Counted from the first letter of the stretch, positions 7,722 through 18,600 are shown. The stretch is 64,000 nucleotides of DNA from Pseudomonas segetis (GCF_900188155.1 NZ_FZOG01000001.1:1201104-1265103), one strand, 5' to 3'. Translations and numbers: made by a program. Notes: generated from the sequence alone by a model not told the origin.

Positions 7722-9785
7722 TTACATGTCGTAACGCAGAATCAAACCCATGGTGCGTGGGGCACCGGCATCAATGATGTCGTCATTGCGATTGTTGGTG
7801 ATGTATTCCTTGTCAAAGACGTTCTTCACGTAGCCCGAAACCGCGACGTTCTTGGTGACTTTGTACTCAGCATTGACGTTAGCCAGCCAATAGTTGTCGC
7901 TCTTGTGTTCGTCAATGACCTTGCCGGCGGCGTCGAACTCATATTCTGAAGGCGAAGTACTCTGATAGACAACGTCGGTGTTCAGGGTCACGCGGTCATT
8001 CCAGCGATAGGTGGCGCCCATGGTCATCTTGTACTTAGGCGAAAACAGGAAGTTCTCGCCGCTCATATCACGGCCGTCGCTGGTGACAAAGTCCTTGTAT
8101 TCACCATCGGTTATGGAAGCACCGGCGTTCAGGGTCAACTGTTGGCCGAAGTCTTTTTCGACAGAGACTTCCAGGCCCTTGATGTCACTGCGACCGGCGT
8201 TGAATACTTCAAGGAACTCGGTTTGCGGATTCAGCACGCTGACCTGTTGGTCTTTCCACTCGGTGTAATACATGTTGGCGCGGGTACGCAGGGTTTGATT
8301 CATGAACGAACCCCGGTAGGACAACTCGTAGTTGGTGGTGTATTCCGGATCGTAGGATTCGTGACCGCTACCAGCTCGAACGTTCACGCCGCCGCCGCGA
8401 TAGCCGCGCTGCACCATGAACCCAAGGTATTGGTGGGCAGCCAACTCATAGTCAAGGCCGAGTTTTGGCAGGACTGCATCGGAGGTCTGCTTGTCTTTGC
8501 CAGGCTCAGAGAAGTCATCTTGTTTGACGTTAGTATCGTTGGTTTCGTGGTCGTAGCGCAGGCCGGTGATCAAGGTCCAGCGCGGGACAAAAGTCCAGTT
8601 AACTTCACCGAAAACAGCCTTGTTTTCGATGGTGGTGTCGCCCTTGACGACACCGAACAAGCTATCACCAGCGTACAAGCGGTCGTGGAAGTCGTTGGTG
8701 TTGTGGCCGTAATAGAGGCCAGCAAAGCTCTTCACCGTGTCGCCTTCATAGTTCAGGCGTAGTTCTTGGCTGAACAAGCCACCGTCCTGCTTGCGCAATA
8801 CGAACTGATCGGCCGAGGACGATTGATCAAAGTCCAGGCGCGCGTCGTAGTCCGAATCGGTATTTGCCGTGAGGCTGGTAATCGACCAGCTATTATCCAG
8901 ACGGTAATCTACCTTGGCGCTGAAAGTGTCCTGTTTGAGCTTGTCGTAAGCCTCGGTGTTGGAGTCGATTTTGTAATAACGAACCCTGCCACCCTGACGA
9001 ATAGATGCATTATCGCCCTTGCGGCTTTCACCGTGAGCGTAGGACAACAGCACGTCGGTATCGTCGTTAGGCAGGATCAGCAACTTGCCGCGCGTATTTG
9101 CGGTGCGAGTCTTGTTGGCATCATCACCGTTGAACAGGTTCTCGATATAGCCATCACCTTCCTGGTAATCGACGGCGATACGGCCAGCGATCTTGCCATC
9201 AATGATCGAGCCACCACCGGCGACAGCCCCGCCGCGCTCGTTGTAGTTGCCCCCATTGGCTTGTGCGGAAAAGCTCGGTTCAAAGGTTGGATTCTTGGTC
9301 TGGATAACTACCGCGCCTGCCAAGGAGTTACGGCCTTGGGTGGTGGACTGCGGGCCGAGGAACACTTCCACCTGCTCCACATCCCAGAGAGGGACGGGGC
9401 TTAGCGTCAGTGTGCGGTTGGGCTGCACCGCGCCGTCGACGAATACCGAAACTGCACCGTTGAGTGCGGCCGGCCCTTGTTCGTCGAAACCAGTCACAGG
9501 TACGCCACGGATACCCCAGTTTTCGTTACCGGATTGGGTGTAGACGCCCGGCGTGCGCGCGAACACATCGACCAGGTCATGGTCCTGTTTCTCGCGCAAT
9601 TGTTGCTCGGTAAACACCGCCACGCTCGACTGGGTTTGCTCCAGACTGCGATTGATTTTCTCACCTGTCACAGTGACCGGAGCCAGCTCCACCGAGTTCG
9701 TCTCCTCGGCTGCCCATACGCCGCTGTTAGCCAGACACACTGCCGACCCCACGGCCAGTGCGATTGTATTTTTCTTGAAGTTCAC
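7722..9785 (-). CDS. TonB-dependent outer-membrane siderophore receptor
   Basis: This 687-residue protein has a signal peptide (NFKKNTIALAVGSAVCLA, cleavage near VWA-AEET). A plug domain follows at about residues 40-155 (LAPVTVTGEKINR, then FARTPGVYTQSG and VEVFLGPQSTTQGRNSLAGAV). A 22-strand barrel follows and ends in the typical aromatic-rich strand GLILRYDM. The frame is open to 9890, but GTG at 9785 has AAGGAGA 8 bases upstream and starts directly at the signal peptide. It would bind the ferric siderophore and import it using TonB energy. It lacks an N-terminal secretin/STN signalling domain, so it is a plain transporter and not a transducer. A Fur-like site lies 110 bases upstream, between it and the divergent biosynthetic operon. 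Confidence 0.92.
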   Translation of the reverse strand: MNFKKNTIALAVGSAVCLANSGVWAAEETNSVELAPVTVTGEKINRSLEQTQSSVAVFTEQQLREKQDHDLVDVFARTPGVYTQSGNENWGIRGVPVTGFDEQGPAALNGAVSVFVDGAVQPNRTLTLSPVPLWDVEQVEVFLGPQSTTQGRNSLAGAVVIQTKNPTFEPSFSAQANGGNYNERGGAVAGGGSIIDGKIAGRIAVDYQEGDGYIENLFNGDDANKTRTANTRGKLLILPNDDTDVLLSYAHGESRKGDNASIRQGGRVRYYKIDSNTEAYDKLKQDTFSAKVDYRLDNSWSITSLTANTDSDYDARLDFDQSSSADQFVLRKQDGGLFSQELRLNYEGDTVKSFAGLYYGHNTNDFHDRLYAGDSLFGVVKGDTTIENKAVFGEVNWTFVPRWTLITGLRYDHETNDTNVKQDDFSEPGKDKQTSDAVLPKLGLDYELAAHQYLGFMVQRGYRGGGVNVRAGSGHESYDPEYTTNYELSYRGSFMNQTLRTRANMYYTEWKDQQVSVLNPQTEFLEVFNAGRSDIKGLEVSVEKDFGQQLTLNAGASITDGEYKDFVTSDGRDMSGENFLFSPKYKMTMGATYRWNDRVTLNTDVVYQSTSPSEYEFDAAGKVIDEHKSDNYWLANVNAEYKVTKNVAVSGYVKNVFDKEYITNNRNDDIIDAGAPRTMGLILRYDM

Positions 9786-9894
9786 GCCCCGCTCTCCTTT
9801 GGCAAATATTAGTGTTTTTTTTCTATTGTCCCGAACAACGCCGCTGTCCCCAGCCTGCGGGAGTTTAATCTGAAAACAAAAAGTAAACAAGATT

Positions 9895-9913
9895 GATAAT
9901 TAATCTCATTTGT
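9895..9913. promoter_or_regulatory. Fur-like box between the receptor and the biosynthetic operon
   Basis: GATAATTAATCTCATTTGT matches 12 of 19 positions of the Fur consensus GATAATGATAATCATTATC. It lies in the 259-base divergent region, 110 bases before the receptor start and about 130 bases before the first biosynthetic gene, so it could serve both. The match is partial. The rest of the region (9914-10044) holds no gene. Confidence 0.5.
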
Positions 9914-10044
9914 AATAAATATGCTGTCGTGGATAAGCGAGAATACATATCAGTCGTAATTAGCGTAGCGGCCTCTGCCAGGTTTTCCAGGTTTGCCTAC
10001 GCCACAGCGTCTGACTGCAGTGAGACTCAAAAGGATGCGCTAGG

Positions 10045-11022
10045 ATGACTTCAACCGAACACCTGAACGGGCGTTCCGACCCCTTACCCAATACGCCAGG
10101 GACTGGCCATGAACAGACGTTGCCAGTGCTGATACAGGCAACTCCGGGACAGTCTATTCAGGATCTAGATGCGTCGATTCGCAGCACCTTAGACCATGCA
10201 CTGGTCACCGTTGGCGGCGTGCTGTTTCGCGGCTTTAACGTCCCAACTCCCATTGATTTCAAGCGTTTCGCCGCCAGTTTCGGCGCCCCGCTGGCCAGCT
10301 ATGAGTTTGGCTCTACGCCGCGCAGCAAAGTCTTCGCTGGGGTGTACAGCTCCACCGAATACCCAGCCCATCAATTCATTCCCTTGCACAATGAGCAGGC
10401 CTATACCCGGCCATGGCCTTCGCGTATCTGGTTCCACTGCATCAAGGCCAGTGAAACCGGCGGCGAAACGCCGATTGCCGACAGCCGCTTAATCTATCAA
10501 CGCATGCCCAGCGACATACGCGAACTGTTTGCCAGCCGCGAGCTGCTTTATGTACGCAATTACAGCGGCGCGCTTGATCTGCCTTGGCAGAAAGTATTCA
10601 ACACCGAAGATCGCGCTCAGGTCGAACGTTACTGCCTTGATAACGACATCGAGTGGCAATGGAAAGACGACGGCGAACTGCGCACCCGTCAGCGTTGCCA
10701 AGCAGTGCTGCAGCATCCCGAGACGGGTGAATGGGTCTGGTTTAACCAGGCGCACCTGTTCCACGTATCAGCCATCGAGCCCAGTGTGCGCGCCAGTCTG
10801 CTGGCGGCCGTAGGTGAAGAAAATCTGCCGCGCCATGTGTATTTCGGCGATGGCTCGCCCATCCCTGACGAAGTGCTCGACAGCGTGCGCGAGGTGTATC
10901 GCCAGACCGCCATCAGTTTCCCCTGGCAACCCGGCGACATCTTGATGCTCGACAATCGACTGGTCGCACACGGCCGTAATCCTTACACCGGTGACCGCAA
11001 AGTCATCGTTGCCATGGCGTGA
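10045..11022 (+). CDS. SyrP/TauD-type amino-acid beta-hydroxylase, stand-alone (no. 1)
   Basis: This 325-residue Fe(II)/2-oxoglutarate dioxygenase belongs to the NRPS-associated beta-hydroxylase group. It shows the GGVLFRGFNV start of the fold, the iron-binding HNE (His115, Glu117), the TauD-like ETGGETPIADSR, and the distal His309 with the 2-oxoglutarate-binding Arg in LVAHGRNPYTGDR. It would hydroxylate the beta-carbon of a carrier-bound Asp or His. AAGGATG precedes the start. The gene opens the biosynthetic operon, with the fatty-acid-loading synthetase 7 bases downstream. Details such as NLPRHVYFGDGS and IWFHC look closer to the fused hydroxylase at 42.0-43.0 kb than to the second stand-alone copy. 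Whether it acts on His or on Asp is open. Confidence 0.88.
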   Translation: MTSTEHLNGRSDPLPNTPGTGHEQTLPVLIQATPGQSIQDLDASIRSTLDHALVTVGGVLFRGFNVPTPIDFKRFAASFGAPLASYEFGSTPRSKVFAGVYSSTEYPAHQFIPLHNEQAYTRPWPSRIWFHCIKASETGGETPIADSRLIYQRMPSDIRELFASRELLYVRNYSGALDLPWQKVFNTEDRAQVERYCLDNDIEWQWKDDGELRTRQRCQAVLQHPETGEWVWFNQAHLFHVSAIEPSVRASLLAAVGEENLPRHVYFGDGSPIPDEVLDSVREVYRQTAISFPWQPGDILMLDNRLVAHGRNPYTGDRKVIVAMA

Positions 11023-11029
11023 ATTGCAC

Positions 11030-14000
11030 ATGTTCTCTTTCAATCATTGGATCGAAGTACTGGAAAGCAATGCCGCACGTTTCGGCGAGCGCGCAGCCCT
11101 GCATTTCTTGCCGGACGGCGTCGAGATTGGCCAGTCCCTGACCTTTGCCCAACTGCACGAGCAGAGCCAGTCTCTCGCGGCTGCGCTGCAGGCCCGCTAC
11201 GCGCCGGGCGAGCGCGTATTGTTGATGCTGCCCAGTAGCCTCAACTATGCCCGCGCCTTCTGCGCCTGTTTGTATGCCGGGCTGATCGCTGTGCCGCTGT
11301 TTCCACCGCCATCGCGTAAACCTCGTCACCTTGATCGCGTACGCAAGGTTGTGGTCGATGCCGAACCGGCATTGATCCTCACACCGTCAGATCACTGCCA
11401 GAGCCTGCGGGAGCTGGTCGAAAACCAGATTGATGTTTTGACGATCGAGGATCTCGGCACACCGCCAGCCAGTGCCTGGACGCGCCCGTATGTGGACGGT
11501 GCAACTGTCGCTTTCCTGCAATACACCTCCGGCTCCACCGGCACGCCCAAAGGCGTCGAGGTGCGCCAACGCAACCTGATCGCCAATGTTGAACTGATGC
11601 GCCAGGCTTATGGTTTTGATGAACATGGCGGCATGGTCAACTGGTTGCCGCTGTACCACGACATGGGTTTGATCGGTGGTTTGTTGGCACCGCTGTATAG
11701 CGGAATGCCTTGCTACCTGATGGCCTCGCAAACCTTTGTCAACGCACCATCGACATGGTTGCAGGCCTTGAGCCGTTACCGCGCCACCGCCAGTTTCGCC
11801 CCCAACTTCGCCTACGCCCTGTGTAATCGTGTTGTCAGCGACAACCTGATCGCTCAGCTTGACCTCAGCGCTTGGCAGCATGCAATCAACGGTGCCGAAC
11901 CCATCCACCCCGCCACACTCGAAACCTTCGCCCAGCGCTTTGCCGCCTGCGGCCTCAACCCGTTGGCGATCAGCCCCGGTTATGGTCAGGCTGAAGCCAC
12001 TCTGTGTGTCAGTGCTACGCCAGCCGATGCCGCGCCCGTGGTGCTGCGCCTGGACAAGTCCGCGCTGGAAGCCGGTCGCGTCGCCTTGGCAACAGGTGGA
12101 GCTCCTGCCGTGGAGTTTGTCGCCTGCGGTTATCCGCAAGCTTTGCACGATATCGCCATCGTTAATCCGCACAGTCATGAGCGGTGCGCGGCTGATTGCA
12201 TCGGCGAAGTCTGGCTAAGCGGGCCGAGCAACGCTGAAGCCTATTGGAAAAACCCGGAAGCCAGTCGCGAGGCCTTCGAGGCGCGCATCGTCGGTGAATC
12301 AGGGCATTATCTACGCTCCGGCGACTTGGGCTTTATCCATGAAGGCCAAGTGGTGATTTGCGGCCGGCTCAAGGACCTGCTGATCCTCAATGGCCGCAAC
12401 CTCTATCCTCACGATATTGAATTTGCCATTACCGATGCCGAGCCGGGCATTCGCACCGGGCGCATAGCTGCGTTCTCTGAGATGGACCCATTACTGGGCC
12501 GCGAAAAACTGGTGATTGTCGCTGAACCGCAGCGAAAATTTGTCGATCAAGCGCATCATCCAGCTCTGTTTGCTTCAATGCAGAACGCCGTACGGGATGC
12601 CGCCGAGTGTGGCATCGATCAGATCGTGTTAGTGGAAGCTGGCACCATCCCGATGACCACCAGCGGCAAGATCGCTCGCCAAGGCGCCCGCAAGCAGTTG
12701 GCCGCTGGCACCCTGTCCATTATTGCCCAGCACGGCGACCAAACCTCGGACACTGGCGAGCACCTCAACCGTGCGCAGCTTTTCGAGTCTGTTGCCGATG
12801 CTTCTGTTTCCGCCCTGCCCGCTTGCCGCCAATGGCTGGAACAGACGCTGCGCGAGGTCAATCCGTATCTGGCGGTAGACTTCGACCATAGTTTGATCAG
12901 CTTGGGGCTGGATTCCATCAGCATTGCCGACTTCGCCGCGCGTTTGCACACGGATCTGGGCTGGAACCTGAACAAGCAACAACTGTTCGGTGAGCAAAGC
13001 CTTGCCGACTGGGCGCAGGAACTGCTGTCCTTCCTCGCCGAGCCCACATCGCACCCTGAAGACACCTTGACCGAGCGCCGCCACACCAACCAAGAGCAAG
13101 GCCGTCAATCCTTTGCCCAAAGCCGCTTGTGGTTCCTGCGCCAACTGAATCCCGAGGACACTCAGCACAATTTGGTATTTCACCTGAGCCTGCAAGGCGC
13201 ACTGGACACTGAAACCCTGGCGTCGCGACTTAATGCGTTGGTCAATCGTCATAGCGTATTGCGCACCGTATATAACGATGGTGTAGACGGTCCGCAACAA
13301 CGGATTTTGCCAACTGAGGCTGTGGCTCTGAAGTGGATTGATCTGCGCGATCAACCCGCAGCGCAGCAGCAACAAGCGCTCACTGATTGCCTGACCCGGG
13401 AACAGTTCACACCAATTGATCTGCAGCGCGGCCCATTGCTGCGCGCGCAATTACTCAGCCGCGACGATGAACAGCACGACCTGTTATTGAGTCTGCATCA
13501 CATCGCCTTCGACGGACGCTCGGCGCAACTGCTGCTGGCGGAACTGGCCGGTACATCCACCGCCGAGTTGCCGCCGCAGTACCTGGATTTCGCCCTTTGG
13601 GAAAGCGAACACTGGAGCGATGCACGAATCGCGGCGGAACAAGACTTCTGGCGCGAACATCTGGCGGATATACCGCAAAGCATCGAACTGGGCGGAACTG
13701 GATCGGGCCATGGCGCCCACAGCCTGAACTTCACACTCGCCCAATCCAGTTGCGAATCCCTGTCACTCGTCGCCCGTGAGCAAGGCATGACCTTGTTTAT
13801 GTTGCTGCTGGCGAGCTATCAACTGGTGCTCAAGCAATTGGGTGGCCAGCAACAGTTTCTGCTGGGCACCGATGTCGGCGGACGTCCATTGGCTGAGCAC
13901 AACGAGGTGATTGGCTTCTTCGTCAATCAGCTGACCTTGCGTTGCGACCTGCGCGGCGATCCGACTTTCGCTGCCTTGCTCAAGCAGGTCCGCGATCAGG

Positions 14001-14467
14001 CGCGTCTGGCGTATGCCCACCAAGAGCTGCCGTTCGATCTGGTGGTATCAGCGCTGGCACCGCAACGTCGCCCCGGTCACTCGCCGTTGTTCCAAGTCAA
14101 GCTTAATTACCAGCCTTCCCGAGTGACACCGACTGCTATCGCCGGTGCACACATGACCGGGCTTGAAGTGACGCAAGCGCCGGGGGATTTCCATTTGGTG
14201 CTTGATCTGGTTCACGGCAGCGAAGGTATCGAGGCGACACTCAAGTTCCGCGCTGAGTTTTTCGATCAGAACCGGGCTCTGCGCCTGCAACAACTATGGA
14301 CACGCCTGTTGGATGAGAGCCACAAGCTGCTGGACCAGCCATTGTCGGCAATCGCTGAACGGCTCGCCACCTGGGATCAGGAATTCCAGCGTGAACAACA
14401 GCAATCCCGTGCGCAGGTCGGTCGCAGCTCGTTGCTGCAAGCCAAACGCCGCTCATTGACCCTCTAA
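11030..14467 (+). CDS. NRPS 1: fatty acyl-AMP ligase - carrier - condensation (loading protein)
   Basis: This 1145-residue protein has three parts. Residues ~5-560 are a fatty acyl-AMP ligase with TSGSTGTPKGVEV, NWLPLYHDMGLIGG and YGQAEATL, the signatures that separate FAALs from amino-acid adenylation domains, plus the hinge RLKDLLILNGRNLYPHDIE. Residues ~594-667 are a carrier domain with LGLDSISI (phosphopantetheine Ser). Residues ~690-1125 are a condensation domain with LHHIAFDGRS (HHxxxDG intact). It would activate a medium-chain fatty acid and join it to the first amino acid on the next protein. I chose ATG 11030, 7 bases after the hydroxylase stop. A GTG at 10991 is in frame but overlaps that gene and has no ribosome-binding site. 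The Arg/Gln-rich C-terminus is probably a docking region for NRPS 2. Confidence 0.92.
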   Translation: MFSFNHWIEVLESNAARFGERAALHFLPDGVEIGQSLTFAQLHEQSQSLAAALQARYAPGERVLLMLPSSLNYARAFCACLYAGLIAVPLFPPPSRKPRHLDRVRKVVVDAEPALILTPSDHCQSLRELVENQIDVLTIEDLGTPPASAWTRPYVDGATVAFLQYTSGSTGTPKGVEVRQRNLIANVELMRQAYGFDEHGGMVNWLPLYHDMGLIGGLLAPLYSGMPCYLMASQTFVNAPSTWLQALSRYRATASFAPNFAYALCNRVVSDNLIAQLDLSAWQHAINGAEPIHPATLETFAQRFAACGLNPLAISPGYGQAEATLCVSATPADAAPVVLRLDKSALEAGRVALATGGAPAVEFVACGYPQALHDIAIVNPHSHERCAADCIGEVWLSGPSNAEAYWKNPEASREAFEARIVGESGHYLRSGDLGFIHEGQVVICGRLKDLLILNGRNLYPHDIEFAITDAEPGIRTGRIAAFSEMDPLLGREKLVIVAEPQRKFVDQAHHPALFASMQNAVRDAAECGIDQIVLVEAGTIPMTTSGKIARQGARKQLAAGTLSIIAQHGDQTSDTGEHLNRAQLFESVADASVSALPACRQWLEQTLREVNPYLAVDFDHSLISLGLDSISIADFAARLHTDLGWNLNKQQLFGEQSLADWAQELLSFLAEPTSHPEDTLTERRHTNQEQGRQSFAQSRLWFLRQLNPEDTQHNLVFHLSLQGALDTETLASRLNALVNRHSVLRTVYNDGVDGPQQRILPTEAVALKWIDLRDQPAAQQQQALTDCLTREQFTPIDLQRGPLLRAQLLSRDDEQHDLLLSLHHIAFDGRSAQLLLAELAGTSTAELPPQYLDFALWESEHWSDARIAAEQDFWREHLADIPQSIELGGTGSGHGAHSLNFTLAQSSCESLSLVAREQGMTLFMLLLASYQLVLKQLGGQQQFLLGTDVGGRPLAEHNEVIGFFVNQLTLRCDLRGDPTFAALLKQVRDQARLAYAHQELPFDLVVSALAPQRRPGHSPLFQVKLNYQPSRVTPTAIAGAHMTGLEVTQAPGDFHLVLDLVHGSEGIEATLKFRAEFFDQNRALRLQQLWTRLLDESHKLLDQPLSAIAERLATWDQEFQREQQQSRAQVGRSSLLQAKRRSLTL

Positions 14468-14484
14468 CCGAGTTGGATGCCTTT

Positions 14485-15528
14485 ATGCCTATCGTGCCCC
14501 CACCGTCTCGCGCTCTTGGCGGCGTGCGTCGTAAAGCCATGAATGTCTCGCAACAGTTGGTCAGCGAGCGGCTGCTCAGCCCGGATTATGCCTTGCCGCT
14601 GGTGATTGAACCGGCGATCAGCGGTGTCGATCTGGCCGCCTGGGCGGCCGGTGAACGTGAAAGTCTGGAGCGCAAGCTGCTGCAATACGGCGCCTTGCTG
14701 TTTCGCGGGTTTTCGGTGCAGTCGGTGGAGCAGTTCGATCAGGTGATAGCCGCACTCTCCCCCGGCGCGCTGGAGTATATGTTTCGAGCGTCCCCGCGCA
14801 CCCGAGTTGGCGGCAACATCTACACCTCGACCGATTACCCAGCCGACCAGATGATTTTCCCGCACAACGAGCATTCGTACTCGCCACGTTTCCCGCTGCG
14901 GTTGTTCTTTTACTGCCAGACCCCATCCGAGACCGGCGGCGAAACCCCGATTGGTTCGACCCGCGCGGTTAAAGCAAGGATCAGTCCGGAAATCGAAGCC
15001 CGCTTCCGTGAAAAAGGTGTGCTCTACGTGCGCAACTACGGCGATGGTTTCGGCCTGCCGTGGCAAAGCGTGTTCCAGTCCGAAGACCGTGACGAAGTGC
15101 AAAGCTACTGCGCCACTGTCGGCATCGAAGTGGAATGGAAGGCCAACAACCGCCTGCGAACCCGTCAACGCGGCCCTGCCGTGGTGCGCCATCCGCGCAC
15201 TGGCGAAGAAGTCTGGTTCAACCATGCCACCTTCTTCCACATCAGCACCTTGCCACCGGCTATTCGCGACTCCTTGCAAAGCAACTTCACCGATCTCGAC
15301 CTGCCGACCAACACTTTCTATGGCGACGGCGAATTGATCGAGCCAGAGGTGCTGGAGTCATTACGAGCCGCTTACCTCGACTCACTGGTGCGGTTCAGCT
15401 GGCAACAGGGCGACGTGCTCTTTATCGACAACATGCTCGCGGTACACGGTCGCGAACCCTTTACCGGCAAGCGCGCCATCCTCACCGGCATGGCTGAAGC
15501 CCTGCTGCAAGGTGACGTAGCTGTTTGA
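14485..15528 (+). CDS. SyrP/TauD-type amino-acid beta-hydroxylase, stand-alone (no. 2)
   Basis: This 347-residue Fe(II)/2-oxoglutarate dioxygenase is paralogous to the gene at 10.0 kb. Key motifs are YGALLFRGF, iron-binding PHNEHSY, ETGGETPIGS, and the distal AVHGREPFTGKRAI. The start is taken at ATG 14485, with GGA 8-10 bases upstream; TTG 14473 and ATG 14539 are alternatives. It lies between the loading synthetase and NRPS 2, whose adenylation pocket looks His-specific. Adjacency would make this the His hydroxylase, but its FFYC/IDNMLAVHGR details differ from the fused interface-type domain, so it could instead be the stand-alone Asp enzyme (TbetaH-Asp class). It contributes one hydroxylated iron-binding residue either way. 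Confidence 0.88.
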   Translation: MPIVPPPSRALGGVRRKAMNVSQQLVSERLLSPDYALPLVIEPAISGVDLAAWAAGERESLERKLLQYGALLFRGFSVQSVEQFDQVIAALSPGALEYMFRASPRTRVGGNIYTSTDYPADQMIFPHNEHSYSPRFPLRLFFYCQTPSETGGETPIGSTRAVKARISPEIEARFREKGVLYVRNYGDGFGLPWQSVFQSEDRDEVQSYCATVGIEVEWKANNRLRTRQRGPAVVRHPRTGEEVWFNHATFFHISTLPPAIRDSLQSNFTDLDLPTNTFYGDGELIEPEVLESLRAAYLDSLVRFSWQQGDVLFIDNMLAVHGREPFTGKRAILTGMAEALLQGDVAV

Positions 15529-15567
15529 TCTTTCAATGGGTGCCTCCAGCCAGACAGCAAAGGCCCA

Positions 15568-15583
15568 ACTGACTCCAGTCAGT
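15568..15583. other. Small hairpin between hydroxylase 2 and NRPS 2
   Basis: ACTGAC-TCCA-GTCAGT is a perfect 6-base stem with a 4-base loop in the 110-base gap within the operon. It may affect message processing or stability. No T-run follows. Confidence 0.35.
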
Positions 15584-15638
15584 GGATTCCTGTCTCAGGT
15601 CAGCCCGGATTTACTCACATTTTGCAGTCGAGTTAAAA

Positions 15639-18600
15639 ATGAACGGACTCCAAGGTTTTCGTATTTCGCCGCAACAGGCTTCGGTGTATCAGCACATCAA
15701 CGGTAGCGCCCAACATTCATTGAGCTGCCATTTGCAGTGGAACTGCTGCTCTCCTGTATCGGCCGAGATCCTCACGCAACGGTTGAACGACCTGATCACC
15801 GCCAGTGAAATCCTGCGCACCCGCCTGGTGCCCGTGCCGGGCCTGCGTCATCCGGTTCAGGTGATCGATGAGTTTGTTGAACTGCCCATTGCCGTGCTCG
15901 ACTTGCGCGCCCTTGACCCTGCCGCGCAGGACGCGGCGCTGGCACGCCTTCGCGAGCAAACCCATGACTGGAGGCAGCCGCTGACAGTGACGCTGGTACA
16001 GCTACCTGATGAACAATCGCTGCTCGATTTGGCAGGTGCCAGCACTCACTTCGACCTGAGCAGTTTGAAGCTGCTGGCCCGGGCATTGCTGCAAGACAGC
16101 AACACTCAGCACGCCGAAACCTTGCAATATGCCGACTACGCCGAATGGCGCTGGAACCTGAGCGAAGATGAGCCTGACCATCCGGGCGTGACCTTCTGGA
16201 AACAGCTGACGGGAAGTGAACAACCCAACTTGCAGTTATCGCTGGAGTCCGCCTCGGGCGATGGTTTTGCCCCGCAGCAACTAGACTTCACCCTCCCCGC
16301 ACAGCTTGCCCGGCACCCGGCTCTGACATCGAACCTGATGCTCACGGCCTGGGCTGTCTTGCTGGCACGCCTCGCTGGTCAACAACAGATTGCACTGACG
16401 GTAATTGATGAAAACCGTGGCCCCGAGCTGGAAAGCGCGCTTGGCCTATTTGAGCAATGCCTGCCGCTGCGTTTCGATCTGGATACCCAGGCAACGTTGC
16501 TGGAGCAAAGCAAGACTATCGCAGCCAGCCTTGAGTGCAGCATAGGTTGGCAGGATTACTACACCCATGATCTCAATGGCGGCTACGCATTCGCCTGGCG
16601 TCAGCTCGATGCCAAGCAACGCTATGCCAGCGCTGTGTTGAATCCAGTGAAAGCCTGCCTGAATCTGTATCAGGCAGCGGATGCTATTCAGGCTCAGTTG
16701 ATTTACGACAGCCATATTTTGAGTGGCAATGCCGCAGCCTGCCTCGGCGAACAATGGTTACAGCTGCTGCAAGGCGCGTTGAACGAACCGCAACAGGGCT
16801 GGACGCAACTGCCATTGGCTGGGCCGCTTCAATTGCAAACCATCAGCGCCGAGGCGACCCAGCCCGCTATTGAACCTGTGACCTTGGTCGAGCTGATCGA
16901 CCGTCAAGTGCGGCAAAAGCCAAACACCATCGCCCTGAGCGACAAGGATGGCGACCTGAGCTATGCGGCGCTTGATGCCAACGCCAGCCGCCTGGCCCAT
17001 CAATTGGTGGCTGCTGGGATTGGTCCCGGCGTACCTGTGGGCATTCTGTTTGCCCGTGGCAATGCTGCGGTAGTCGCCATGCTCGCGGTATTGAAAGCTG
17101 GTGGCGCCTACCTGCCGGTTGATCCGAGTTATCCAGCGGATCGTCGCGCCTACATGCTGGCCGACAGCGCCATTGCACACATTGTGGTCAGCCCCGAACT
17201 GGCCGACAGCGTACCCGCCAGCCTGCAACGCTTTGTTCTCGACGACCTGAACGCGACCGATGTCCACGACCTGCCACCGCTGGCTTGGCCGGGTGCCGAT
17301 GATCTGGCCTACCTGATCTACACCTCGGGCTCCACCGGCGCGCCGAAAGCCGTGGAAATCAGCCACTCTGCCCTGAGTTATTCGACTCAGGTGCGCATGG
17401 CCACCTATGCCACGCCAGTGCAGGCTTACTTGCTGCTGTCGTCGTTTGCCTTCGACAGTTCGGTGGCGGGAATTTTCTGGACTCTGGCCCAAGGCGGCCG
17501 CTTGGTATTACCGGCCCCAGGCGAAGAACTGGAGATGCCGAGATTGACCCAGTTGATTGTCCAGCACCGGGTCAGCCATGGCCTGTCGCTGCCCTCCTTG
17601 TATCAAGCCCTGCTCGAACAACTGCAACGCACTGCCGGGGCCGACAGCCTCGAATGCTGGATAGTCGCCGGTGAAGCCTGCCCGCCGTCGCTGGTTGCTC
17701 AGCACAGCAAGTCCTTGCCAAACACCGCGTTAGTCAATGAATACGGTCCCACCGAGGCCACTGTCTGGGCCACTTATGAAGTGCTCGACCCGAACCGCAG
17801 CCTCAGCATCGGTCGGCCGATTGCCGGTATGGACTTGCGGGTGTTGAACGAGCATGGACTAACCTGCGGTGTCGGTGAGCCGGGGGAAATCGTACTTGCA
17901 GGCCCAACTCTGGCGCGAGGTTATCGCAACAAACCCGAAGAAACCGCCAAAGCCTTTATCAGCCTCGCTGATGGCACCCGCGCCTACCGCACAGGCGACC
18001 TCGCCTGCTGGCTGGCGGACGGCCGCTTGACGTTCCTTGGCCGCAAGGATCATCAGGTCAAGCTGCGGGGCTACCGCATCGAACTCGGCGAGATCGAGCG
18101 ACAACTGTGCAGCCACAGCGATGTGCGTGAAGCTGCAGTGATCGTCCAGGAACACGCCACGGGCAAACGCCTGTTGGCTTACGTTCTGGCCGCCCATGGC
18201 TACGCACCTAACTCGGAGGCCATCAAGCGCTTCCTCGGCGAGCGCCTGCCGTCATACATGGTGCCAGCCCAGGTACTGACCCTGGCGAGCTTCCCGCGTA
18301 CCCCCAACGGCAAACTTGACCCGAGCCAGTTGCCTGACCCGGACCAGCTCGACGCAAGCGCCCATGTAGCGCCGCGCAACGACATGGAAAGCACCCTGCA
18401 ATCGATTGTCGGCAAAGTCCTGAAACTGCCTTCCGTGAGTGTTACCGAGAGCTTCTTCGCCATCGGCGGCGACTCGATCCTCAGCTTGCAAGTGGTCGCC
18501 CAGGCACGCGAACGAGGCATCGCGCTGTCGGCCAAAGATGTATTCGAACGCCAGACCATTGCGGGAATGGCCGAGGTCGCACAGTTGCTGACCACCGACA

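Noticed and set aside
8142..9404. Long plus-strand frames opposite the TonB receptor
   Set aside because: They are antisense shadows of a well-defined receptor gene with no domain signature.
9914..9930. PvdS-type promoter (TAAAT then CGT) before the biosynthetic operon
   Set aside because: The two elements are only 7 bases apart instead of about 16, so this is not a credible iron-starvation sigma site.
10991..11029. Earlier GTG start for NRPS 1
   Set aside because: It overlaps the end of the hydroxylase gene and has no ribosome-binding site; ATG 11030 begins the FAAL domain cleanly.
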